DNA from: UKL13-3 sp040387195
GTDB taxonomy: Bacteria; Bacteroidota; Bacteroidia; UKL13-3
Assembly (NCBI GenBank): GCA_040387195.1
Contig: JAZKEF010000006.1
Span: forward strand, 186,001-250,000
Reading direction: 5' to 3'
DNA length: 64,000 nucleotides
Made by a program: the position numbers and the translations under genes
The notes under the pieces: generated by a model
Told to the model about the DNA's origin: nothing
The model's database searches: none
Seen by the model: the letters and a program-made list of their open reading frames with translations, nothing else
Shown here: in pieces, positions 53,478 through 60,076 of the stretch
Numbering within the stretch: position 1 is the first letter of the stretch
Layout of the letters: the number at the start of each line of letters is the position of its first letter

Positions 53478-53497
53478 CATCTCAAAGTACTTTCAAA
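53473..53497 (+). promoter_or_regulatory. Operator-like element, copy 1
   Basis: The 25 bp from CTTTG at 53473 to the A of the start codon at 53497 are identical at 21 positions to 54436-54460. It holds the perfect palindrome AAAGTACTTT and the inverted pair CTTTG / CAAAG. It overlaps the -7 box and the start region, as expected of a repressor site for the winged-helix protein encoded in the operon. Confidence 0.6.
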
Positions 53498-54120
53498 TGA
53501 AAAAGATATCCGACATCGAAAATGATATTGCTTCCATCAAAGAAATAATGGAACGATCGTCCAGGTTTATTTCGCTCAGTGGTTTTTCGGGAATACTGGC
53601 GGGTGTCTATGCATTGATCGGATCCGCAATTGCCTACTATCTTATTTATTATCCGAACAGTCCTTTCGGCTACCGGTTTTATTATGTGAACGAGCAGGAT
53701 ATCGTTGTTAAACTTTTTGCAACTGCAGCCTTTGTGTTAGCTGCTTCCTTGCTTACAGGTGTATTACTTTCTATGCAAAAAGCTAAGAAACTACAACTCT
53801 CATACTGGAACGCCAACAGCAAACGGTTTGTCATCAATGTTTCCATTCCCCTGGTGAGTGGTGGCATTTTTATAGCCTGTTTGATTGCGCGCGGATATTT
53901 CGGCATCGCAGCTCCGGCTTGTTTGCTGTTTTATGGACTTGCCCTCATTAATGCCAGTTCATATACCCTCGGTGAGATCCGGTACCTGGGTCTTATTGAA
54001 ATTGCTTTGGGTATTCTGTGCTGCATTTTCCCCGGCTACGGACTTATTTTCTGGGCAGTAGGGTTTGGTTTACTGCATATCATTTATGGTATTCTGATGT
54101 ATAATAAATACGATAAATGA
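53497..54120 (+). CDS. Six-helix membrane protein of unknown function
   Basis: A 207-aa protein. A soluble N-terminal helix (MKKISDIENDIASIKEIMER) leads into about six membrane segments (GILAGVYALIGSAIAYYLI, AAFVLAASLLTGVLL, PLVSGGIFIACLIA, PACLLFYGLALINA, IEIALGILCCIFPG, GLIFWAVGFGLLHIIYGI). No catalytic motif is seen. The gene order membrane protein, winged-helix regulator, CreD is common in Bacteroidota, so this protein probably takes part in the same envelope response. Its stop overlaps the regulator start by 4 bp (ATGA). Confidence 0.78.
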   Translation: MKKISDIENDIASIKEIMERSSRFISLSGFSGILAGVYALIGSAIAYYLIYYPNSPFGYRFYYVNEQDIVVKLFATAAFVLAASLLTGVLLSMQKAKKLQLSYWNANSKRFVINVSIPLVSGGIFIACLIARGYFGIAAPACLLFYGLALINASSYTLGEIRYLGLIEIALGILCCIFPGYGLIFWAVGFGLLHIIYGILMYNKYDK

Positions 54121-54419
54121 AAGACGCGCTCGAACATTTTGATAAAGCCTTTGAAAGCAAGATCCGGCTGCAAATTATGTCGGTGTTGCTTGCAAATGAC
54201 ACATACGACTTTAATGCATTAAAGGAACTCCTCAATATTACAGACGGAAACCTTGCATCGCATGCCAAAGTGCTCGAAAAAGAGCAATACATCAATGTAA
54301 TCAAAAGTTACAACGGACGTAAACCCAATACCAAATACCAGGCCACTGCCTCCGGCAAAAAAGCGTTCCGAAAACACCTGGAGACACTCGAACAGTTAAT
54401 CCGAAAACAACAACCATAA
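54117..54419 (+). CDS. Winged-helix transcriptional regulator (ArsR/MarR-like)
   Basis: A 100-aa DNA-binding protein. The helix-turn-helix region is IRLQIMSVLLANDTYDFNALKELLNITDGNLASHAKVLE with recognition helix NLASHAKVLEKE, followed by a wing (YINVIKSYNGRKPNTKYQ) and a C-terminal helix that probably dimerises. It belongs to the group of short wHTH proteins that accompany CreD. It is expected to bind the two matching operator-like elements at 53473 and 54436 and so control itself and creD (inference). The effector is unknown. Confidence 0.85.
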   Translation: MKDALEHFDKAFESKIRLQIMSVLLANDTYDFNALKELLNITDGNLASHAKVLEKEQYINVIKSYNGRKPNTKYQATASGKKAFRKHLETLEQLIRKQQP

Positions 54420-54435
54420 TTTTTTTATACATACA

Positions 54436-54460
54436 CTTTGAAATTCAAAGTACTTTTAAA
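54436..54460 (+). promoter_or_regulatory. Operator-like element, copy 2, upstream of creD
   Basis: CTTTGAAATTCAAAGTACTTT and four further bases repeat the 53473-53497 element with four differences. It has the same inverted pair (CTTTG / CAAAG) and AAAGTACTTT palindrome and lies 10 nt before the creD ATG. Confidence 0.6.
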
Positions 54461-54469
54461 AACACATCT

Positions 54470-55840
54470 ATGAATACCGAAAACACAACATCCATCATTA
54501 CCCGGTTTAGCAACTGGCTCCGGGAGTCTGTAATGGTTAAACTTTTTTCCATTACTGTATTGATTCTTTTTTTACTTATTCCCCAATCATGGGTACACAG
54601 CATTATTGAGGAGCGACAGGGTCGCCTCAAGGAAGTAATGACAGAAGTATCCGAAAAATGGTCGTATGCGCAGGATGTAACCGGCCCGGTGCTGGTGGTG
54701 CCCTACAACAAACAAACCACCACACATGTTATCATTTCAGGCAAAACAGAAGAGCGCATCACCACAACTGTTGAGGAGGCTTATTTTCTACCCGAAGAGC
54801 TTAACATCAACAGTGAAATTAAACCCGAAACACTACACCGTGGTTTGTTTGATGCCATCGTTTACAATTCGGGCATAACCATGAACGGTTTTTTTGTGAA
54901 ACCTGATTTTGCAGCACTCAATATTCCGCAAAGCGATATTCTTTGGAAGGATGCTTATGTGATGCTTGGGCTTTCGGACCTGAGAGGCATTGGTGAAAAG
55001 CCTGTTATTTCCATCAATGGTAAACAATACAAAACCGAACCTTCCTCAAACCTTGCAGCCTCTTTATTTGACCGCAACATAGCAGGTAAAGTAACTGTTT
55101 CCCCCAATGATAGTTTACTTTCCTTCAACGTTACGTTATCGCTGAAAGGCAGCAGCTATCTGTATTTTTACCCGATGGGGAAATCCACCCGGGTGGCCAT
55201 GAGCGGCAACTGGGGGAATCCTAGTTTTGATGGTGCCTACTTACCGCAGAACCGGACAGTAACCCGGGATTCCTTTGCGGCCGACTGGAACGTATTAAAC
55301 TTCAACCGCCCGTTTCCGCAACAATGGCTGGGCACTAGCACCACACTTGCATCAACAGCGTTTGGTGTAAAGTTATTGTTGCCGGTTGATCAATACCAGC
55401 AAAGCACCCGCAGTGCCAAATACGGAGTATTAATTATCCTGCTCACGTTTGTTTCTCTGTTGCTTATTGAATTGATTGTAAAAATCAATATTCATCCTTT
55501 TCAATATTCACTCATCGGTGTTGCACTCGTTATTTATTATGCATTGCTCATCTCCTTCTCGGAACACATTGGATTCAACCTGGCTTACCTGCTTTCTGCA
55601 ACAGCCATCATTGTGCTCATCAGCACGTATTCGTACTCTATTTTCAAATCGGTTAAGGTTTCTGCTCTGCTTTCCGTATTGCTCACCACTTTTTACGGGT
55701 ACATTTATATCATCACGCAGGAGCAGGATTATGCGTTGCTGTTGGGTAGCGTAGGCTTGTTTATCATTATTGCAACACTCATGTATGTATCGCGCAGCAT
55801 TAATTGGTACAACCCGAAGAAAATGCCGGATTCGGAATGA
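54470..55840 (+). CDS. creD: Cell envelope integrity protein CreD
   Basis: A 456-aa inner-membrane protein of the CreD family. It has one N-terminal membrane segment (LFSITVLILFLLIPQSWV), the CreD block IIEERQGRLKEVMTEVSEKW and SGPVLVVPYN-like VTGPVLVVPYNKQ, a large periplasmic domain to about residue 320 and five or six C-terminal membrane helices from GVLIILLTFVSLLLIELIV on. In E. coli creD belongs to the CreBC regulon and protects the envelope; in Bacteroidota it is usually tied to a wHTH protein as here. It has its own operator-like element and may be transcribed separately. Confidence 0.88.
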   Translation: MNTENTTSIITRFSNWLRESVMVKLFSITVLILFLLIPQSWVHSIIEERQGRLKEVMTEVSEKWSYAQDVTGPVLVVPYNKQTTTHVIISGKTEERITTTVEEAYFLPEELNINSEIKPETLHRGLFDAIVYNSGITMNGFFVKPDFAALNIPQSDILWKDAYVMLGLSDLRGIGEKPVISINGKQYKTEPSSNLAASLFDRNIAGKVTVSPNDSLLSFNVTLSLKGSSYLYFYPMGKSTRVAMSGNWGNPSFDGAYLPQNRTVTRDSFAADWNVLNFNRPFPQQWLGTSTTLASTAFGVKLLLPVDQYQQSTRSAKYGVLIILLTFVSLLLIELIVKINIHPFQYSLIGVALVIYYALLISFSEHIGFNLAYLLSATAIIVLISTYSYSIFKSVKVSALLSVLLTTFYGYIYIITQEQDYALLLGSVGLFIIIATLMYVSRSINWYNPKKMPDSE

Positions 55841-55890
55841 ACAAAAATGCGGAGTAAAGACAAGAAAGGTTAGCGATTAATTGTCGCTGG

Positions 55891-55994
55891 TGTTTCACAC
55901 AGAGGAAAATGCGAAGAAGCACGAAGGTCACAGAGGATATGTTTCGCGACAGGGCTTGTGGACTTTGTGCTTCTCCGAGGCTTTGTGTGAAACA
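55891..55994. repeat. 104-bp imperfect inverted repeat
   Basis: The outer arms TGTTTCACACA (55891-55901) and TGTGTGAAACA (55984-55994) are perfect complements. Inner parts (GAAGAAGCACGAAGGTCACA against the complement of GTGGACTTTGTGCTTCTC) pair with few mismatches, so most of the element folds on itself. No gene is present in 55841-56209. The wording resembles widely dispersed intergenic repeats of environmental bacteria. Confidence 0.7.
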
Positions 55995-56209
55995 ACCATA
56001 CGACTTTAAGAGGCAGTCAAATTTTTGTACGCGAAAGACAAATAGCAGAAGAAAGACACATGGGCAGCAGAAAAGCTGTTAGCACTAGGCCGGAAGTGGT
56101 TGGTTGGAAGTTAGCAACACTCAACTGCCGACTCCCGACCATCGGCTGCATTTGTCAGATTAGAATATTCTTTCGAATTTCGAAATTTAATATTTTATAT
56201 TTCCCCCAC

Positions 56210-56875
56210 ATGTCATCACACCATATTGTACGCGAAGGGCAAGAGCCAGCACTGATTATTGCCAACGGAGAAGCTTGTTCCTCAGAGCTGCTGGGCCAAC
56301 TACTGGAATGGAGTCCGTATGTGGTGGTATTGGATGGCGCCATTACCCGCGTAAATGAATTGGGTATAAAAGTGGATGTTTTGCTGGGCGATTTCGACAG
56401 CCATGAACATGCCCTCGAAAAAGTACAATTGCAGATGCCCATTGAAATTGTGCATACACCCGATCAGGATAAAACAGATTTACAAAAGGGCATTGAGTTT
56501 TTGATTGAACGCAACTATGCAGCGGTGAACATAGTATGGGCTACCGGCAGAAGAGCTGACCATAACCTAAGCAATGTTACCGATGTGGTGCGCTACAAAA
56601 ACAAGATTAATATTGTGATGGTGGATGATTACTCGCGCATTTTTCAATTGCCCCCCAAGTTTGAAAAATGGTATGCCAAGGGTTCTCCCATTTCACTCAT
56701 GCCCGTGGGTACCGTTACCGGATTTACCTCAACCGGATTATTGTATAATCTTACCGATGCCGAATTAAAAATAGGCTACCGCACCAGTAGCAGCAATGAA
56801 GCAGCCGAAGACGGCATTGTAACCATTACCCATCAATCAGGTGATTTGTTGTTGATGGAATGCAGGGATTTATAG
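56210..56875 (+). CDS. Thiamine pyrophosphokinase
   Basis: A 221-aa enzyme (start ATG at 56210; the frame is open further upstream but runs through repeat sequence). It has ALIIANGEACSSELL, VVLDGAITRVNELGI, LLGDFDSHE (metal-binding Asp pair) and HTPDQDKTDLQKGIEFL, the conserved catalytic block, then WATGRRADHNLSN. The C-terminal beta domain has TSTGLLYNL and SSNEAAEDGIVTI, thiamine-contacting positions. It converts thiamine to ThDP, the cofactor needed by the E1 fusion at the start of the window. Confidence 0.9.
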   Translation: MSSHHIVREGQEPALIIANGEACSSELLGQLLEWSPYVVVLDGAITRVNELGIKVDVLLGDFDSHEHALEKVQLQMPIEIVHTPDQDKTDLQKGIEFLIERNYAAVNIVWATGRRADHNLSNVTDVVRYKNKINIVMVDDYSRIFQLPPKFEKWYAKGSPISLMPVGTVTGFTSTGLLYNLTDAELKIGYRTSSSNEAAEDGIVTITHQSGDLLLMECRDL

Positions 56876-56948
56876 GAGTGATCGGTTCGCAAGAACAGTG
56901 AATCCTTATTGTGCTGCCTTCTTCTTTCTTTGTCTGATCTGCACAGTG

Positions 56949-56971
56949 ACTTCGTCCGATAGCTTTCGGAC
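56949..56971. repeat. Dispersed palindromic motif, copy 1
   Basis: The 23-bp sequence around CGTCCGATAGCTTTCGGAC folds with stem GTCCGA/TCGGAC and matches 59957-59979 at 19 of 23 positions. Related CGATAACTATCG-like words occur in gaps near 6899 and 38019. Confidence 0.55.
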
Positions 56972-56985
56972 TCTTACTCTCGTTG

Positions 56986-58038
56986 TCAATTGGCAGGAAT
57001 ATAAATATCAAAGCATGCTCCCTTGTTTAATTCACCGGCTGCTGTAATTGTGCCGTTGTGATTCTCTACAATCTTTTTTACAATAGTAAGTCCGATTCCT
57101 GTGCCTGCTATTTTTTCCTGGTCATGAAGACGTTTGAATAATTCAAAGATGTAGTCTTTATATTGTGGTTCAAAGCCAATACCGTTGTCGCTAACAGTAA
57201 TGTGACAATATTCCTTTTCGGATAAAAATTTTTGGCCCTCTACATCACTGCCTTTTACATTTCTGCTCTTTACGATGATATGAGGTGGTGTATCAGGATG
57301 TGCAAATTTGAGTGCGTTGCCAATGAGGTTGTGCATGAGTTGGCGAAACTGAAAAGGAATAATATGGGCATCACACATTTCGCCTGCTTCAATATTCGCA
57401 TATTTCATGGCAATGAGTTCTTTGAAATCATCTTTTACTGCCTCAATGATGATGTGGAGGTCGGTGGTTTCAAATTTTCGTTCAGAAGTAACGGTGCGGG
57501 AGTATGCAAGTAAATCAGTAATGAGAGATTGCATCCGATTGGATGCATCCTCCATTCTCAACACATATTCTTTGCCTTTGTCAGATAAATTTTGCGATTC
57601 ATCGGCAATAAGACGGGTGGCAAAGGTCTGAATTTTTCGCAAGGGCTCCTGTAAATCGTGGCTTGATATATAAGTGAATGATTCCAGTTCTTTGTTCACA
57701 ATTATTAGCTCCGCTGCCCGCTTTTCCTTCTCCTCGCTTTGAAAAATAAGTTCCTTGTTCGCAATAATTAATTCTGATGCGCGTTTTTCCTTCTCCTCGT
57801 TTTGAAAAATAAGTTCCTTGTTTGCTATAATTAATTCTGATGCTCGCTTCTCCTTCTCTTCGTTTTGAAACACAAGTTCTTTGTTTGCAATAATTAATTC
57901 TGATGCTCGCTTCTCCTTCTCCTCGTTTTGAAAAACAAGTTCTTTGTTTGCTATAATTAACTCCGATGCACGCTTTTCTTTTTCCTCCATTTGAAAAGCA
58001 AGCTCCCTTATCGCATCGGATAGTGTATTTTCTGACAT
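56986..58038 (-). CDS. Histidine kinase with five-fold 21-residue coiled-coil repeat
   Basis: A 350-aa kinase. Residues about 12-119 are five copies of a 21-residue unit of the form KRASELIIANKELVFQNEEK, a predicted long coiled coil. The HisKA dimerisation helix has the phospho-acceptor in SHDLQEPLRKI (H127); the ATPase domain has HNLIGNALKFAHPD (N box), SDNGIGFEPQY (G1), FELFKRLH (F box) and GTGIGLTIVKKI (G2). No sensory domain or membrane segment is present, so the signal probably arrives through the coiled coil or a partner. It follows the response regulator with one base between them, and the DNA repeat has a 63-bp period. Confidence 0.88.
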   Translation of the reverse strand: MSENTLSDAIRELAFQMEEKEKRASELIIANKELVFQNEEKEKRASELIIANKELVFQNEEKEKRASELIIANKELIFQNEEKEKRASELIIANKELIFQSEEKEKRAAELIIVNKELESFTYISSHDLQEPLRKIQTFATRLIADESQNLSDKGKEYVLRMEDASNRMQSLITDLLAYSRTVTSERKFETTDLHIIIEAVKDDFKELIAMKYANIEAGEMCDAHIIPFQFRQLMHNLIGNALKFAHPDTPPHIIVKSRNVKGSDVEGQKFLSEKEYCHITVSDNGIGFEPQYKDYIFELFKRLHDQEKIAGTGIGLTIVKKIVENHNGTITAAGELNKGACFDIYIPAN

Positions 58039-58039
58039 A

Positions 58040-58492
58040 TCAAGTAAATGCTAACACAAATTTTTCTTTAGGTGGTTGTGGTTTTTGCCACATTTCAAGT
58101 GTCAATACTGTTTCAATTGCTTCTACCAAAAGCTCAAATGAACGGGGTTTACAGATATAATGATTTGCACCCTGTTGGTAGGTTCTGTTCACTGCGTCCT
58201 CATTATCTGTGGTCGAAAATATGACAACCGGAATGTCCTTTAATTTGTGGGTATTCCTGATTTCTTCCAAACATTGAAAACCATTCTTGCGTGGCATATT
58301 AAGGTCAAGGAAAATGACATCAGGTGGTGGTGGTTCGGTCACTGTTTCAAGATTGCTCATCAACTCCAAACCATCGTTTGCAAGCGTGAGATGAGTGGTA
58401 ATGGCTACTTGTTTAAGTGCATCTTCAAAGAACATACGGTCATCCGCATCATCTTCAGCAAGAAATATATTTTTCCCTTTTCTTAAATCCAT
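58040..58492 (-). CDS. Response regulator, receiver domain only
   Basis: A 150-aa CheY-like protein. Acidic residues in LAEDDADDRMFFEDAL, the phospho-acceptor D63 in IFLDLNMPRKNG, the switch Ser/Thr in FSTTDNED and K115 in ICKPRSFELL are all present. No output domain follows, only a short tail. Such single-domain regulators of the Rcp1 type are encoded next to phytochrome-like kinases. It is probably the cognate partner of the kinase encoded directly after it and may act through protein contact. Confidence 0.88.
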   Translation of the reverse strand: MDLRKGKNIFLAEDDADDRMFFEDALKQVAITTHLTLANDGLELMSNLETVTEPPPPDVIFLDLNMPRKNGFQCLEEIRNTHKLKDIPVVIFSTTDNEDAVNRTYQQGANHYICKPRSFELLVEAIETVLTLEMWQKPQPPKEKFVLAFT

Positions 58493-58826
58493 CTCACAAT
58501 ATACGCATTATTTGCATGGGTGTCCGTTTGTTTGTAGTAACGATGAGTTTAAAGGTCGCATAACTGATACAGATATATCGAACGTGCTGTGACTTGTCTA
58601 TTTTGCGTATAACGCATAAATTTAACTCAATCTGATTGACCTCCGTTTGCCTGCTTCGTTTGAGCATTCCACTTGTTTCATCCTTATTGTCTAAATTCAT
58701 ACGGACGGCACGTCCGCGTGAACATAAGAAAAAAAGTCCGGCCGAACATGGGGGGTAAGTTTCCGAATTGTTATATCGCAGATTGTGTGTGTTCTTCATG
58801 TTCATCGCGAACATCTAATTCTTTTA
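58493..58826. other. Gap without a convincing gene
   Basis: The 334 bp between the response regulator and the GNAT gene hold one copy of the 22-bp motif (58704-58725), the short palindrome GGACGGCACGTCC and a TGCGTATAACGCA-like inverted word. An open frame on the minus strand (58814 to 58494) has no family resemblance and is not called. Confidence 0.6.
58704..58725. repeat. 22-bp shared motif, copy 1
   Basis: GACGGCACGTCC followed by GCGTGAACAT. It agrees with 59298-59319 at 19 of 22 positions. Together with the preceding bases it folds as GGACG/CGTCC. Confidence 0.65.
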
Positions 58827-59261
58827 TCAAGCTAATTCCATGTCAAATATTTTTTGTTCTTTAGTTTCGTTAAAACCAATTCTATCATAAAAAACGTGCG
58901 TTTCTTTGCGAAGCGTATTACACCTTACTCTAATTTTATCGCACTTTTTTGAACAAGCCCATTCAATTACTTCTGTAACCAACATTTTTCCAACCCCTTT
59001 TCTTCGATAGTTTTCATCTACTACCAATCCTCCAATCTCCACAAAAGAATCGGATTCAACTCTGAGGGAATAAAAGCCGTGAATCCAACCTATTACATTA
59101 TCATTATCGACAACTACATACATGCAATTATCGACATTGTGCAAAATCTCAAAAAGCCGACCCTGAATCTTCTCAATTGTTGCTTTATAACCTAATTGAT
59201 TAGATAGTTCGGTCATAAATTCAACATCCTTTGGTTTCGCTTGTCTTAAAAATAGATTCAT
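58827..59261 (-). CDS. GNAT-family N-acetyltransferase
   Basis: A 144-aa acetyltransferase. The acetyl-CoA loop is ENYRRKGVGKMLV (R/Q-x-x-G-x-G/A form) preceded by the strand VEIGGLVVD, and the N-terminal FLRQAKPKDVEFMTELSNQL is the usual first strand and helix. The C-terminus HVFYDRIGFNETKEQ is the typical GNAT ending. The substrate is unknown (amine or protein N-terminus). The gene stands alone between two copies of a 22-bp motif. Confidence 0.85.
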   Translation of the reverse strand: MNLFLRQAKPKDVEFMTELSNQLGYKATIEKIQGRLFEILHNVDNCMYVVVDNDNVIGWIHGFYSLRVESDSFVEIGGLVVDENYRRKGVGKMLVTEVIEWACSKKCDKIRVRCNTLRKETHVFYDRIGFNETKEQKIFDMELA

Positions 59262-59297
59262 ATTGGTTTTAGGAAAGTTAACTTTAACAAACTTGTT

Positions 59298-59319
59298 GAC
59301 GACACGTCCATGTGAACAT
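59298..59319. repeat. 22-bp shared motif, copy 2
   Basis: GACGACACGTCC followed by ATGTGAACAT, in the 66-bp gap after the YcxB-like gene. Three differences from copy 1. Confidence 0.65.
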
Positions 59320-59327
59320 TGGTGCTG

Positions 59328-59813
59328 TTACTTAGGGTCTATTTTTCTAGTTACCAGTTCTCTAAACGCTTCTGTTTCGTCACTATGCTTAAAAACTCTT
59401 TTAGGGACTAACATCGCCATATTTGTGTCCATATATAGATAAAAAGATTTTGGGCTCTCTTTTAGATTTTTAATTGCAGCCCATTCACTTGTTCCTTGCG
59501 AATTGCTTGTTTTATAAATAATGCTGTCTTCCGTGAACTCGATCTCCTTTTCTCCCAGGATTGTCCCGGTATTGTCGGGAATATTTTTTGTCTTGTTCAG
59601 ACTTCTGTTAATAACAAAAATATAGACTAAGACACATACAATAGTTGATACAATAGTTGCCGTCAGGTCAAAGTGTTCCCGGTTCAAAAATAACTGTAGA
59701 ACAATGACTGTCAACAAACCCGTAATAATTGTCCTCTTCAATTTGGTTTGGATAAAATGAAATTTGTTGAATTCCGCATAATCCTGTCTTGTTATGTCAA
59801 TTAGTAGTTTCAT
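59328..59813 (-). CDS. YcxB-like membrane-associated protein
   Basis: A 161-aa protein from the ATG at 59813. It starts MKLLIDITRQDYAEFNKFHF, typical of YcxB-type proteins, then two membrane segments (TIITGLLTVIVLQLF, TATIVSTIVCVLVYIFV) and a cytosolic strand-rich C-terminal domain (EIEFTEDSIIYKTSNSQGTS, FYLYMDTNMAMLVPKRVF). The family has no known function; many are found singly among accessory genes. The frame also opens 36 nt earlier (MRHLIKRKQGTS), but the family resemblance favours the later start. Confidence 0.75.
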   Translation of the reverse strand: MKLLIDITRQDYAEFNKFHFIQTKLKRTIITGLLTVIVLQLFLNREHFDLTATIVSTIVCVLVYIFVINRSLNKTKNIPDNTGTILGEKEIEFTEDSIIYKTSNSQGTSEWAAIKNLKESPKSFYLYMDTNMAMLVPKRVFKHSDETEAFRELVTRKIDPK

Positions 59814-59956
59814 ACTTGTTCCCTGTTTTCGTTTAATTAAATGCCTCATAGCGCGTTTGTATAAGTAATTATATCACGCCCTTCCTTTTATCGCTATTGC
59901 ATATTATATATAAATCACCACAAGGCGAAAAAAAAATGGGTCCGATTAAAGCGGTG

Positions 59957-59979
59957 GCTTCGTTCGATAGTTATCGGAC
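59957..59979. repeat. Dispersed palindromic motif, copy 2
   Basis: CTTCGTTCGATAGTTATCGG and flanks match 56949-56971. It is also the right half of an 8-bp inverted pair GGTCCGAT (59939-59946) / ATCGGACC (59973-59980). The surrounding 59814-60012 has no gene. Confidence 0.55.
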
Positions 59980-60012
59980 CACTTAGCCACTACTTGCACA
60001 CCCGTGTAAAAC

Positions 60013-60044
60013 AAAAGATCCCGGCCAACCGGCCGGGATCTTTT
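60013..60044. terminator. Rho-independent terminator of the large T9SS gene
   Basis: AAAAGATCCCGGCC (60013-60026) pairs perfectly with GGCCGGGATCTTTT (60031-60044) around loop AACC; a T-run on the minus strand side follows. It lies 33 bp after the stop at 60077. Confidence 0.9.
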
Positions 60045-60076
60045 ATCACATTTCAATTAACTACTTAAAGAGATTC

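Noticed and set aside
58600..58790. Integron attC site between the paired TATAAC / GTTATAC words
   Set aside because: The words are about 190 bp apart, the arms between them do not pair, and no integrase is in the window; kept only as a weak cassette hint.
58494..58814. 106-codon minus-strand frame as a gene
   Set aside because: No family resemblance, composition like gap DNA, and it runs through a copy of the 22-bp motif.
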